From JANQIV01 sp050117315 (lineage in GTDB: Bacteria; Bacteroidota; Ignavibacteria; Ignavibacteriales; Melioribacteraceae), in contig JASFMY010000003.1 in assembly GCA_050117315.1 (NCBI GenBank), forward strand, positions 51,587 to 115,586: a DNA stretch of 64,000 bases. The letters run 5' to 3'. The notes beneath the pieces were generated by a model, which searched no databases, was not told where the DNA came from, and worked only from the letters and a program-made list of their open reading frames with translations. This document shows positions 26,847-36,498 of this stretch, piece by piece (position 1 is the first letter of the stretch; every line of letters starts with the position of its first letter). A program made the position numbers and the translations under genes.

Positions 26847-27601
26847 AGTGGAAAATATTAATCGTCATTTCCGTGCTTATATTTTTATCACCTGATCATC
26901 TACACGCTCAGCAGGGAACAACTCTACCGATTCCAAATATTGACTTAAACATAGGTTCTTCGGATAATCCTGAAGATATATCGGCAACTCTGCAGTTGTT
27001 GTTATTGCTTACTGTTCTTTCCCTTGCGCCTTCAATTATGATAATGACAACTTCATTTTTGAGATTGATAATTGTACTTCAATTTTTGAAACAGGCTTTG
27101 GGTACAACGCAAATGCCGCCTACACAACTGCTTGCAGGTATAGCAATGTTTGTAACTTTTTTCATAATGGCGCCTACAATAACCCAAATTCATGACAATG
27201 CCGTTAAACCTTACATGGACGGTGAAATTCAAATTGATTCCGCTTATGCAAAGGGCGTTGGACCCTTAAGAGATTTTATGTACAAAAATGTTAGAGACGA
27301 AGACCTTGAGCTATTCATAAGTTTTAGCCAGGTTGAAAGACCGGAAACAAGGGAAGATTTACCGACTTATATTTTAGTGCCTTCATTCGTGTTGAGCGAA
27401 CTAAGGGCAGGCTTTATTATTGGTTTCTTTTTATTTATTCCGTTTTTGATGATTGACATGATTGTCTCAAGTATTTTAATGTCGATGGGAATGATGATGC
27501 TCCCGCCAATGCTCGTTTCACTGCCGTTTAAAATTTTATTATTCATTCTTGTTGACGGATGGAATCTGATAGTAGGATCATTAGTTAGGAGTTTTGCTTA
27601 A
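26843..27601 (+). CDS. fliP: Export gate protein FliP
   Basis: FliP is the main subunit of the flagellar export pore. The 252-residue protein has an N-terminal signal peptide (ending near HAQQG), then membrane segments with the family motifs LAPSIMIMTTSFLRLIIVLQFLKQALGTTQMPPTQ and, later, LPTYILVPSFVLSELRAGFIIGFFLFIPFLMIDMIVSSILMSMGMMMLPP (shown here only as recognised blocks). These are among the most conserved flagellar sequences. fliQ starts on the stop codon. Confidence 0.97.
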   Translation: MKWKILIVISVLIFLSPDHLHAQQGTTLPIPNIDLNIGSSDNPEDISATLQLLLLLTVLSLAPSIMIMTTSFLRLIIVLQFLKQALGTTQMPPTQLLAGIAMFVTFFIMAPTITQIHDNAVKPYMDGEIQIDSAYAKGVGPLRDFMYKNVRDEDLELFISFSQVERPETREDLPTYILVPSFVLSELRAGFIIGFFLFIPFLMIDMIVSSILMSMGMMMLPPMLVSLPFKILLFILVDGWNLIVGSLVRSFA

Positions 27602-27870
27602 TGACAGTTGATTTGATTATAGAACTATTAACGGAAGCTTTCTGGACAGTTTTGATTATACTGCTCCCGGTTTTGGGAACATCATTAATACTTGGCGTTA
27701 TGTTATCTATTTTCCAAGCGGCAACTTCAATACAGGAAATGACCTTAACGTTTGTTCCGAAAATTTTAATAACTGCCGTTGCAATTGTTGTAATGCTTCC
27801 TTTTATGGCAGACAAGATCATTTCGTTTACAATGAAAATATTCAACCTAATGATAGTTGTAATAAAATGA
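27601..27870 (+). CDS. fliQ: Export gate protein FliQ
   Basis: FliQ is a small pore subunit with two transmembrane helices. The 89-residue protein matches the family length, with ELLTEAFWTVLIILLPVLG, SIFQAATSIQEMTLTFVPKI and a closing hydrophobic helix. It overlaps fliP by one base and fliR by four. Confidence 0.96.
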   Translation: MTVDLIIELLTEAFWTVLIILLPVLGTSLILGVMLSIFQAATSIQEMTLTFVPKILITAVAIVVMLPFMADKIISFTMKIFNLMIVVIK

Positions 27871-28643
27871 CCGAGATATTTGTAGATGATTTTGTTAAAG
27901 GACTTTTAATATTTTTGCGAATATCAGGTGTGGTTTTTACAGCGCCTATTTTTAGCAACAAGTCTTTTCCCTCTATGGGAAAGGCTTTTTTTTGTTTGGT
28001 GATGACATATATAATTTTTTTTAATGTGGAAGACGTATCCTATTCATACGATGAAGGTTTAATTCCCTTAGCTCTTATAGGGCTAAAAGAAACCATCACC
28101 GGAATAATAATAGGATTTATGCTGAATTTTGTTTTTCAAGGGATCTCTTACGCGGGTACTTTAATTGGTTTTGATATGGGCATAGCTATGGCACGAGCGT
28201 TTGACCCTACTAGTGAGTCGGAAACTAACGTAATAGGGCAGGCTTTATTAATTATGTCGTATTTGATTTTTTTAATTATTAACGGGCATCATTATATAAT
28301 AAGGGCTATGGCGGTTTCTTTCGATGTAATTCCTATAGGCTTTTACACAATTAACGAATCGCTGTTTAATTTGATAGTTAAGTATTCGGCGGGAATATTT
28401 GTGCTTGCCGTTAAGATTGCTTCGCCTATAATGGTTTCCTTTTTTCTTATTCATTTAGGGTCGGGAATTATTGCAAGAGTAATTCCGCAGATGAATGTTT
28501 TTTTTGTTTTACATCCGGTAAAAATGATACTGGGTTTTTTATTACTAATATCTGTAACTCCGATTTATGTTTATTTTATCAAGAATTTACTTTCGGGTTA
28601 TGAAAATAAACTGCTTGAATTAATTAGAGTAATGAGTACGTAA
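27867..28643 (+). CDS. fliR: Export gate protein FliR
   Basis: FliR completes the FliPQR pore. The 258-residue, multi-spanning protein shows the family blocks FLRISGVVFTAPIFSNKSFP, KETITGIIIGFMLNFVFQGI and GFDMGIAMARAFDPTSESETNVIG, plus a hydrophobic C-terminal half. It is separated from flhB by one base. Confidence 0.95.
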   Translation: MTEIFVDDFVKGLLIFLRISGVVFTAPIFSNKSFPSMGKAFFCLVMTYIIFFNVEDVSYSYDEGLIPLALIGLKETITGIIIGFMLNFVFQGISYAGTLIGFDMGIAMARAFDPTSESETNVIGQALLIMSYLIFLIINGHHYIIRAMAVSFDVIPIGFYTINESLFNLIVKYSAGIFVLAVKIASPIMVSFFLIHLGSGIIARVIPQMNVFFVLHPVKMILGFLLLISVTPIYVYFIKNLLSGYENKLLELIRVMST

Positions 28644-28644
28644 A

Positions 28645-29730
28645 ATGGCAGAATCGCAAGGCCAGGAAAAAACCGAACAACCTACCGGGAAACGGAAGGA
28701 AGAAACGAGAGAGAAAGGCCAGGTGTCGAAAAGCCAGGAGCTAAATTCTCTTGCAATTTTCGGAGCCGGTATGATTTTAGTCTTTCTTGTAAAAGATATG
28801 ATAGGGAATAAATTATCCGGGCTTGCTAAATATGTATTTTCTAATTTTTATACTTTCGACCTTTCATTGGGTATGCTAAAAGTTTATGCAGCAAAAGCAT
28901 TATTATTTTATGCGTCAACCTTAGCTCCAATATTTATAGGGCTTACACTTATAGCGCTTGCTGTGGGTTTTGGGCAGGCCGGTTTTAGGATAGCCCCCAA
29001 AGCACTTGCCCCTAAATTTGATAATTTAAACCCGATTCAAGGAATTAAACGAAAATTTTTTTCTTCCCAGCCGTTTATTGAATTATTAAAATCCGTATTC
29101 AAATTGTTGATCATTGGAGGATTTACATATTTTATATTATCCGATACAATTCAGAGTTCTATCGGGTTGGTTGGATTTGTTACATCCGATTTAATTACCT
29201 ATGTGCTTGATGTTGCGTTTGACTTTATATGGAAAGTAACGCTGATTTTTGCTGTTTTGGCTGCTGCTGATTTCATTTACCAAAAGCACAAACACAATAA
29301 AGATATGATGATGAGCAAGCAGGAGGTCAAGGAAGAGAGGAAACAGACCGAGGGTGATCCGCATGTAAAGGGCAAAATTAAGAGCAAGCAAATGGCAATG
29401 GCCAGATCTCGGATGATGAAGGAAATTCCTACTGCGGATGTGGTAATAACAAACCCGACTCACTTTGCCGTTGCATTGAAATATAAAATCGGCAGTGACA
29501 ATGCGCCTAAAGTTGTAGCAAAGGGTATGGATTATATGGCACAAAAAATTAAAGAAATAGCCGTTAAGAATAACGTGCCGATGCATGAAGATGTACAGTT
29601 GGCTAGAGCCTTATACAAAAGCTGTGAAATAGGTGATGAAATTCCCGAAAAATTATTCCAAGCTGTGGCACAAATATTGGCGTATATTTTCCAGCTTAAA
29701 AAAAATAAAAAGAGAAAAAGCATAGTATAA
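28645..29730 (+). CDS. flhB: Export substrate-switch protein FlhB
   Basis: FlhB sets export specificity and is self-cleaved. The 361-residue protein has four transmembrane helices in its first 215 residues and a cytoplasmic domain with the autocleavage site N270-P271-T272-H273. The N-terminus EKTEQPTGKRKEETREKGQV is the conserved charged start. Cleavage between N270 and P271 would accompany the switch triggered by FliK. Confidence 0.96.
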   Translation: MAESQGQEKTEQPTGKRKEETREKGQVSKSQELNSLAIFGAGMILVFLVKDMIGNKLSGLAKYVFSNFYTFDLSLGMLKVYAAKALLFYASTLAPIFIGLTLIALAVGFGQAGFRIAPKALAPKFDNLNPIQGIKRKFFSSQPFIELLKSVFKLLIIGGFTYFILSDTIQSSIGLVGFVTSDLITYVLDVAFDFIWKVTLIFAVLAAADFIYQKHKHNKDMMMSKQEVKEERKQTEGDPHVKGKIKSKQMAMARSRMMKEIPTADVVITNPTHFAVALKYKIGSDNAPKVVAKGMDYMAQKIKEIAVKNNVPMHEDVQLARALYKSCEIGDEIPEKLFQAVAQILAYIFQLKKNKKRKSIV

Positions 29731-29733
29731 ACA

Positions 29734-31773
29734 TTGAACAAACTTCTTAAAAATAGCGATATACTTTTAGCATTCGGAATAATTTTTATTCTCGGTTTAA
29801 TGATAATTCCGTTGCCGGCCTTTTTCCTGGATTTCTTGCTTGCAATAAATATCTCGCTTGCAATTTTGATTCTTATTGTTTCGCTGTATATTTCTTCACC
29901 TCTTGACATATCAATATTTCCCGGTTTACTGCTGGTGCTTACTCTTTTTAGATTATCTCTTAATATAAGTTCAACTAAGTTAATATTACTTAATGGTTAT
30001 GCCGGCAAGGTTATTGAAACTTTCGGACAGTTCGTTGTTGGAGGCAGTTATGTTGTCGGGTTTATAGTTTTCTTAATTCTTTTGATAATTCAATTTATTG
30101 TTATCGTAAAAGGTTCTGGAAGAATATCTGAAGTGGCTGCAAGGTTTACTCTTGATGCAATGCCCGGTAAACAAATGGCTATTGATGCGGACTTGAACAC
30201 AGGGCTTATAAACGAAGCCCAAGCACGGTCAAGAAGAGAGTCCATTTCAAGGGAAGCGGAATTTTATGGTGCTATGGACGGCGCAAGCAAGTTTGTTAAA
30301 GGTGATGCCATAGCCGGATTACTTATAAATGCAATTAACATTATCGGTGGAATTATAATTGGAGTAGTACAGCTAGGTATGAGCATTACCGACGCTCTGC
30401 AAACTTACACAATTTTAACTATTGGTGATGGCCTGGTTTCTCAGGTACCTGCGTTGCTTATAGCTACATCCGCGGGTATGGTAATTACAAAAGGAGCGGA
30501 AGGCAGAAGCCTGGATTCTCAAATGCAGAAACAATTGTTTTCAAACCCGAGAGTGCTTGGAACGGTATCCGGTGCGGTTGTTTTATTTGCATTTGTTCCC
30601 GGGATGCCGACTTTGCCTTTTATGTTGTTGGGGATTAGTTTAGCTGTTGTAAGCTTTCTTGTGAATAAGCAAAAGAACGAAGTAAAAGAAGAAGTAATAA
30701 CCGAGGAGCAAGAGGCGCCCCAACCTGTAGAAGAAAAAGTAGAAGAGTTCCTGCAGGTTGACCCGATAGAAGTTGAGATAGGCTATGGTTTAATTTCTCT
30801 GGTGGATGAAAACCAGGGGGGCACACTCTTTCAGAAAATTTCTTCTACAAGAAAATATATTGCCTTGGAGTATGGCGTTTTAGTTCCGCCGGTTAGGGTA
30901 AGAGACAATTTACAGCTAAGCCCTAACCAATATATAATTAAAATAAAAGGAAACGTTGTTGCCAACTATGAAATCTATAGCGATAGATTTTTGGCCATGA
31001 ATCCCGGGCATGTAGAAGAGGAAGTAGAAGGTTTCCCTTCAACTGACCCTGCTTTCAATTTGAGTGCAGTCTGGATAATTGAAAATGATAAAGATAAGGC
31101 TGAACTATCCGGGTATACCGTAGTGGACAGCATTTCAGTTTTATCAACACACCTTCAGGAAACAATAAAGAAAAACTTTGACAAAATTTTAACAAGGCAG
31201 TCTGTAAAACAATTGCTTGAAAATTTAAAGAAAGAATATCCTGCGGTTATCGAGGATATTAATCAAGAGCTGCTGCCGCTTGGTTCCATTCAAAAAGTAC
31301 TGCAGAATTTATTAAAGGAATTAATCCCTATAAAAGACCTTGTGCAAATTCTGGAATCTCTTATTGATTACTCGAAGGTTACAAAAAATATTGATGTGCT
31401 TACAGAGTATGTCCGCCATTCTCTGAGCGATACAATTGCAAATATGTACAAAGATTCAAACGGTATTATTCACTCGGTAGCATTGGGTGAAAACCTTGAA
31501 GGCTATATCACTGAATCTTTATCAAAACAAAAAGAAGCAAACCATACGCTGGGATTAACACCGGAAATGCTGAGGAATCTAAATAAATCTATTCATGAAA
31601 ATATTGAGAACTTCAGGAACTTAGGTTACCTTCCTGTCTTTGTTACATCGGCAACCATAAGGCCTTATTTCTTTAGGTTGATCAATTCTACTTTCCAGGA
31701 TGCAGTGGTTCTTTCATATACGGAATTACCGGCAAATGTTGAAATAGAATTCCTGAGCAAAATAGAGGTTTAA
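29734..31773 (+). CDS. flhA: Export gate protein FlhA
   Basis: FlhA forms the nonameric export ring that docks chaperone-substrate complexes. The 679-residue protein has about eight N-terminal transmembrane segments, the FHIPEP-family loop with RISEVAARFTLDAMPGKQMAIDADLN and RRESISREAEFYGAMDGASKFVKGD, and the cytoplasmic domain ending near PANVEIEFLSKIEV. TTG start after flhB. All family regions are intact. Confidence 0.96.
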   Translation: MNKLLKNSDILLAFGIIFILGLMIIPLPAFFLDFLLAINISLAILILIVSLYISSPLDISIFPGLLLVLTLFRLSLNISSTKLILLNGYAGKVIETFGQFVVGGSYVVGFIVFLILLIIQFIVIVKGSGRISEVAARFTLDAMPGKQMAIDADLNTGLINEAQARSRRESISREAEFYGAMDGASKFVKGDAIAGLLINAINIIGGIIIGVVQLGMSITDALQTYTILTIGDGLVSQVPALLIATSAGMVITKGAEGRSLDSQMQKQLFSNPRVLGTVSGAVVLFAFVPGMPTLPFMLLGISLAVVSFLVNKQKNEVKEEVITEEQEAPQPVEEKVEEFLQVDPIEVEIGYGLISLVDENQGGTLFQKISSTRKYIALEYGVLVPPVRVRDNLQLSPNQYIIKIKGNVVANYEIYSDRFLAMNPGHVEEEVEGFPSTDPAFNLSAVWIIENDKDKAELSGYTVVDSISVLSTHLQETIKKNFDKILTRQSVKQLLENLKKEYPAVIEDINQELLPLGSIQKVLQNLLKELIPIKDLVQILESLIDYSKVTKNIDVLTEYVRHSLSDTIANMYKDSNGIIHSVALGENLEGYITESLSKQKEANHTLGLTPEMLRNLNKSIHENIENFRNLGYLPVFVTSATIRPYFFRLINSTFQDAVVLSYTELPANVEIEFLSKIEV

Positions 31774-31774
31774 G

Positions 31775-32920
31775 ATGCAGATAAAAAAATTTACCGGAAA
31801 TACATTAAAAGACGCTATTGAAATTATGAAAGATGAACTTGGCGATAATGCTATTGTTCTTAGTACAAAGGTTATAGAAGGAATTCATGAAGAAAAACGT
31901 TTTGAAGTAACAGCAGGTGTTGAAGACGAAATTGAAACCGGTAATGAATATTCTTTTAACCAACTTATTGATGACGAAGAATTTATAGAAGAAGAAGTAA
32001 CCGACAAAGAAAGTAAAGGTGAATTTGCCGGGGAACTAAAAAAATTAACCAATAAAATTTACGGAAATTCTAATAAGTCTAAGAGCAAAGTAAAAAAAAG
32101 CTTGACTAAACCTAAACAGGGCCCGGCCAATAGAAAGAGAAATTTTGAAAAAGTTAAACAGAACCTGCTTGAAAGAGAAATTGAAGAACCGATTGTAGAT
32201 TCAATTATAAACCAGTTAAATAAGTATAATACCTTTGTTGGTGATGGAAGTATTGATAATTATATTATCTCAACCATTGAATCAATGATTCCGACAGACA
32301 ACTTTAAATTAAGCAAACGGGGAGGCCCTAAGACTATTGCACTGGTAGGTCCCACGGGGGTAGGTAAAACAACATGCATAGCCAAACTCGCCGTTATATC
32401 AAAAATTCTTCATAACCTTGATATCGGGTTGATTACCATTGACACATACAGGCTCGGCGCTTTAGACCAGCTAAAAATATTAGCTGAAATAAGCAATATT
32501 GATTTTCTTGTTGCATACGAACCGTCTGATTTACCAAAACTTGTATCAAAATTCAAAAAGAAAAATTTGATCTTTATAGATACGGTTGGAAGAAGCCAGA
32601 AGAATAAAGAATTACTTCAAAATATAAATACATTCTTAAAAGCCGTTAAAATTGACGAAACATTCCTTGTAATGAGTTCAACGGTTACTCTAAAAACAAT
32701 GGAAGATGTTGCAGTAAAATTCAAGTTGTTTGATTATAACGGTCTTATTTTTACCAAAATGGATGAAGCAATTGAATACGGGAATATTTTAAATATCACA
32801 AACAAGGTAAACGTGCCTATTAAATATTTAACAAACGGGCAGGTTATTCCTGACGATATTATTGCTGCAGATTCCGAATTTTTGGCAAATGTAATTTATA
32901 CGGGAAATTTTAATCAATGA
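31775..32920 (+). CDS. flhF: SRP-type GTPase FlhF
   Basis: FlhF sets where flagella are built and, with FlhG, how many. The 381-residue protein has an N-terminal variable region beginning MQIKKFTGNTLKDAIEIMK, a Lys-rich linker, and an SRP-like NG domain with Walker A GPTGVGKTT (192-200), DTYRLGALDQL and DTVGRS (269-274). Length is typical. It overlaps flhG by 4 nt. Confidence 0.95.
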   Translation: MQIKKFTGNTLKDAIEIMKDELGDNAIVLSTKVIEGIHEEKRFEVTAGVEDEIETGNEYSFNQLIDDEEFIEEEVTDKESKGEFAGELKKLTNKIYGNSNKSKSKVKKSLTKPKQGPANRKRNFEKVKQNLLEREIEEPIVDSIINQLNKYNTFVGDGSIDNYIISTIESMIPTDNFKLSKRGGPKTIALVGPTGVGKTTCIAKLAVISKILHNLDIGLITIDTYRLGALDQLKILAEISNIDFLVAYEPSDLPKLVSKFKKKNLIFIDTVGRSQKNKELLQNINTFLKAVKIDETFLVMSSTVTLKTMEDVAVKFKLFDYNGLIFTKMDEAIEYGNILNITNKVNVPIKYLTNGQVIPDDIIAADSEFLANVIYTGNFNQ

Positions 32921-33744
32921 TTGGGCAAGCACAAAGAGTAAATGAATTAAATAATTTAAGAAGGGCTTCCAAAAGAAAAGAAGAAGGTTGCCCTATTGTT
33001 GCAATAACGTCAGGGAAAGGTGGAACCGGTAAATCTTTTGTTTCATTAAACTTAGCATATGCTTTAGCAAGAAATAATAAAAAAATTTTGCTGGTAGACC
33101 TTGATGCAAACCTTTCCAACATAAACATTATGCTCAACATTAAACCTGAAAAAACCATTTATGAGTTTCTTCAGAATTCGGCTTTCTTAAAAGAACTGAT
33201 CCATTTTTACGAACCGAATTTACATTTCATTTTCGGAGAATCCGGTAAGATAGACCACCCGCAGTTTAATGATTCCAACCTGTCTTCCTTTTTCTATCAT
33301 TTAAATTTATTATCTGAAGATTACGATTACATCTTTCTGGACTTAGCTTCAGGTGCAGGTCCAGACATAATAAACGTTCTTGTTCAATCGGATATCAAAA
33401 TAGTTGTAACGAACCCAGAACCCACGTCGATAATGGATGCTTACGTTGTTCTTAAATTGATTAGCAGACAGGGTAATAAAAAAAGTTATGCGGTAATAAA
33501 CAAGAGTGCCAGTTTAAAAGAAGGGAATGTTGCATTTGATAATCTAAATAAAGCAGTAAAACATTTTTTAAAATCAGACATTGAATTATTAGGAATTATT
33601 GAATTTAACAATGATGTAAGCCAGTCAATTTTAAATCAAAAACTCTTCATTAAAAACTATCCCGAAGTTAGAGTTTCAATACAATTGAAGCAATTAGCGG
33701 CAAAAATCGGGAAAATCAAGCAAGTGGCTAATAGTAACCAGTAG
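32917..33744 (+). CDS. flhG: MinD-like ATPase FlhG
   Basis: FlhG (FleN, YlxH) limits flagellar number and stimulates FlhF. The 275-residue ATPase starts with the FlhF-activating helix (QAQRVNELNNLRR), followed by the deviant Walker A GKGGTGKS (33-40), the switch region VDLDANLSNINIML, and DYIFLDLASGAG. Its C-terminus lacks a clear membrane-targeting helix in what I can see, but this is uncertain. It ends the fliL-flhG unit. Confidence 0.94.
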   Translation: MIGQAQRVNELNNLRRASKRKEEGCPIVAITSGKGGTGKSFVSLNLAYALARNNKKILLVDLDANLSNINIMLNIKPEKTIYEFLQNSAFLKELIHFYEPNLHFIFGESGKIDHPQFNDSNLSSFFYHLNLLSEDYDYIFLDLASGAGPDIINVLVQSDIKIVVTNPEPTSIMDAYVVLKLISRQGNKKSYAVINKSASLKEGNVAFDNLNKAVKHFLKSDIELLGIIEFNNDVSQSILNQKLFIKNYPEVRVSIQLKQLAAKIGKIKQVANSNQ

Positions 33745-33820
33745 AAAAAAAACACTAGTAACTGAAGTCCTTAAAACATTCGTTTTTATCAAAAAATCAA
33801 ACTAATACATTGGTTCTTGT

Positions 33821-33829
33821 TGGTATACT
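33821..33829 (+). promoter_or_regulatory. Extended -10 type promoter before the fliA unit
   Basis: TGGTATACT is a full extended -10 (TG-N-TATACT) in the 123-bp gap after flhG, about 39 bp before the ATG of the small membrane gene. No good -35 is visible at normal spacing, as allowed for extended -10 promoters. The housekeeping factor of this group may prefer another consensus. Confidence 0.35.
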
Positions 33830-33867
33830 CTTTGAATGAAATAGAAGAAAGAATACTAATTTTAAAT

Positions 33868-34101
33868 ATGAATAAAATCGTACTAAATTTTGGTCTACTC
33901 GTCTTTTTTCTCTCAATCGTAGTATACAGCCAGCAAGGCTTAATGATTGAAGACATACTAATCAAAGCCTTTGTGATTTTTGTAGTAGTGACAATAATGT
34001 TAAGCATCCTCGCAATAGCCTTCCTTAAAGCAATCAATAGAGCTTCACTTGAAAAAGGAAAACAATTGAATGAAAACTTGATAGGTAACAAAGATGAATA
34101 A
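33868..34101 (+). CDS. Small two-helix membrane protein ahead of fliA
   Basis: A 77-residue protein with two hydrophobic segments: one near 3-20 (IVLNFGLLVFFLSIVVYS) and one near 33-55 (AFVIFVVVTIMLSILAIAFL), then a short polar tail. I chose ATG 33868 because the upstream in-frame TTG (33817) overlaps the promoter candidate. It overlaps fliA by 8 nt, so it is co-translated with it. I do not recognise a family. Confidence 0.6.
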   Translation: MNKIVLNFGLLVFFLSIVVYSQQGLMIEDILIKAFVIFVVVTIMLSILAIAFLKAINRASLEKGKQLNENLIGNKDE

Positions 34102-34732
34102 CGCAACGAATAATGCATTACTTTGGAAGCAATACAAAACGGAGCCAAACCCAGATACAAAAAAGCAAATCATGACAAACTATACAAACCTTGTTCATTA
34201 TGTGATTCACAACTCTAAGTTCATGAATCTTAACGTAGTTGATGAAAAGGATTATTTTCAATTCGGAGTGGAAGGATTAAGTGAAGCTATCGACAGATTC
34301 GATCCGGATTATGGGACCAAATTTGAGACCTATGCAATCCAAAGAATACGCGGCAAAATTATAGATGAATTGAGAAAACTTCAAATTAAGCCGAGAAACT
34401 ATAACCAGGACGGTGAGCAACAGTTCAAAAATATTTCTTTGAATAATTCATATGACAACGAAGAAGGCTACCAGTTATACGAGATAGTTCCCTCGGATTC
34501 GGAAACACCGGAAGAAGTAACCGACAAAAGCGAAGAAAAACAAATTTTGATTAATGTTATAAAAACCCTTGATGAAAGAGATAGGCTCATTATAACTTTA
34601 TACTATTATGAAAATCTCAACTATAAAGAAATTGCGGATGTATTGGGCATAACGGTTTCAAGAGTATCTCAAATTCATTCCAAAATAATAAAAGAGATGA
34701 AGGAAAAAATAAAAGTTGAATACGACAATTAA
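34094..34732 (+). CDS. fliA: Flagellar sigma factor sigma28 (FliA)
   Basis: FliA directs RNA polymerase to late flagellar and chemotaxis promoters and is held by FlgM. The 212-residue protein has region 2 (YFQFGVEGLSEAIDRFDPDYGTKFETYAIQRIRGKIIDELRK), a linker, and region 4 with the helix-turn-helix LNYKEIADVLGITVSRVSQIHSKI. It is a little shorter than enteric FliA. The sigma28-like promoter at 52672 is a likely target. A long coupled run of genes follows. Confidence 0.93.
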   Translation: MNNATNNALLWKQYKTEPNPDTKKQIMTNYTNLVHYVIHNSKFMNLNVVDEKDYFQFGVEGLSEAIDRFDPDYGTKFETYAIQRIRGKIIDELRKLQIKPRNYNQDGEQQFKNISLNNSYDNEEGYQLYEIVPSDSETPEEVTDKSEEKQILINVIKTLDERDRLIITLYYYENLNYKEIADVLGITVSRVSQIHSKIIKEMKEKIKVEYDN

Positions 34733-35603
34733 TAACATAGAAGTTGACAATGTAAGAAAACAGAAAACGATACGTACACTTTCAAGTGTTTACAACTTAC
34801 CTACTGTGCCTGTCATCGTATTTGAAGTAACAAAAATTATAGATGACCCTCGGTCAAGTGCCGGTCAGCTTGGAAAAGTAATAAGTAAAGACCAGGGGCT
34901 GGTTACCAAAGTTTTATCTGTCGCTAATTCACCTCTTTACGGTATACCGAGAAGAGTTTCAACAATAGATTTTGCAATAGTAATTCTTGGCTTCAACCAT
35001 ATTAAAAATATTGTTATTGCTCTATCAATGATGGATGCATTTAAAAATTTCGGAGGAAGCAAATTCGATCAGACGGCATATTGGAACCACTCGTTGGTTA
35101 CAGCTACTGCCGCCAAAAGGGTTGCAGATGACCTGGGTTTTTCGTTTAGCGGTGAGGCTTTTACAGCCGGACTTCTTCATGATTTGGGAATACCCGTTAT
35201 TTATAAATATTTCAATAAAGAGTATAACGAGATTTTAACACTAGTTAAAAACGAAGGAAGATCATTCATTGAAGCCGAGTTAATAGTACTTGGCAACACT
35301 CATGGAGAAATCGGTAAAATTTTGGTTGATAGATGGAATCTTCCAATTGCGCTTTCCGAAGTTGTAACCAACCATCACACCCCTTCGCTGGCAAATAATG
35401 ATAAAGAATTGGTTGCAATTGTTCATTTGGCTGATTACATGACGCAAAAACTGGGGGTAGGAAGTTTTAAGTGGGATGAAAATTATGCGATTGACCATAG
35501 CATAATAAAAACATTAAACCTCGGAAGCGAAGAATACGTGGAAAACTTTATAGATAGTTACAAAGATTTGTTTGAAACTCAATTAGAATCAATAAAATTT
35601 TAG
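34716..35603 (+). CDS. HDOD-domain signalling protein, first of a tandem pair
   Basis: A 295-residue protein carrying an HDOD domain from about 20 to 225: LPTVPVIVFEVTKIIDDPRSSAGQLGKVISKDQGLVTKVLSVANSPLYG, later AGLLHDLGIPVIYKYF and EVVTNHHTP. HDOD proteins look like HD phosphohydrolases but usually lack catalysis and act as binding platforms in signalling; here HD in LLHDLG and HH in NHHTP remain. The TTG start lies 17 nt inside fliA. Paralogue follows at once. Confidence 0.88.
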   Translation: MNTTINNIEVDNVRKQKTIRTLSSVYNLPTVPVIVFEVTKIIDDPRSSAGQLGKVISKDQGLVTKVLSVANSPLYGIPRRVSTIDFAIVILGFNHIKNIVIALSMMDAFKNFGGSKFDQTAYWNHSLVTATAAKRVADDLGFSFSGEAFTAGLLHDLGIPVIYKYFNKEYNEILTLVKNEGRSFIEAELIVLGNTHGEIGKILVDRWNLPIALSEVVTNHHTPSLANNDKELVAIVHLADYMTQKLGVGSFKWDENYAIDHSIIKTLNLGSEEYVENFIDSYKDLFETQLESIKF

Positions 35604-35611
35604 AGAAAAAA

Positions 35612-36496
35612 ATGATAGCCGAAATGAATAAGCAATTAGATGAAAAAAGAAAAAAGACCGAACTGGTACTGTCAAATATTTACAATCTTCCTGCTATGTC
35701 AGCAATTATGGTAGAAGTTTCAAGACTGCTCGATGATCCCTCAACCGGGACACAGGAATTAAGTTCCTGGATAGGAAAAGACCAGGGGTTGGCAACCAAA
35801 ATTTTGTCAATTGCAAATTCTCCGCTTTACGGTTTGCCGAGAAAAGTTTCTACAATTGACTTTGCAATTTTAATAATTGGTTACCAAGACGTTAAAAATA
35901 TTGTAGTAGCTCTTTCTATGATAGAATCATTTAAGAGCCCGAATGATAAGAATCTTGATCAGAATGAATTCTGGCTTCACTCGGTTGTTACGGGTAACGC
36001 TGCCAAAAGAGTTGCTGAAGACCTCGGCTATAGAATAGGAGGGGAGGCTTTTGTTGCCGGATTACTGCATGATCTTGGGATTCCAGTTATTAATAAGTAT
36101 TTGAGCAAAGAGTTTAAAACAATAGTTGAAAGATTTAATAATGAAGATAATTTCATACTTAATATAGAAAAAGAAGAACTTGGTTTAAGTCACCAGGAAA
36201 TAGGAAAATTTTTAACTAATAAATGGAATCTTCCTAAATCACTGTGTACGGCTGTTCTTAACCACCACGAACCCGGTCAATTGAAAGATGAAGATCGGGA
36301 GTTAACAGCGATTGTGCATCTTGCAGATTATATGACGCAAAAATTAAATCTTGGAAGTTTTTACTGGGATAATAATTTCGTTTTCGATGAAGCGGTTCTT
36401 GATATTTTAAAATTTGAAGACATTAATAGCTTGGACAAATTCATTGAAGGTTACAGAAAAATGTTTGAAGAAGAAATAGAAACTTTTAAGATATAA
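35612..36496 (+). CDS. HDOD-domain signalling protein, second of a tandem pair
   Basis: A 294-residue paralogue of the preceding protein, similar along its full length: LPAMSAIMVEVSRLLDDPSTGTQELSSWIGKDQGLATKILSIANSPLYG versus its neighbour, and again AGLLHDLGIPVINKYL and LNHHEPG. The pair clearly arose by tandem duplication and has since diverged most in the region about 160-190, where this copy reads FNNEDNFILNIEKEELG. It is followed after two bases by the degenerate kinase. Confidence 0.88.
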   Translation: MIAEMNKQLDEKRKKTELVLSNIYNLPAMSAIMVEVSRLLDDPSTGTQELSSWIGKDQGLATKILSIANSPLYGLPRKVSTIDFAILIIGYQDVKNIVVALSMIESFKSPNDKNLDQNEFWLHSVVTGNAAKRVAEDLGYRIGGEAFVAGLLHDLGIPVINKYLSKEFKTIVERFNNEDNFILNIEKEELGLSHQEIGKFLTNKWNLPKSLCTAVLNHHEPGQLKDEDRELTAIVHLADYMTQKLNLGSFYWDNNFVFDEAVLDILKFEDINSLDKFIEGYRKMFEEEIETFKI

Positions 36497-36498
36497 AA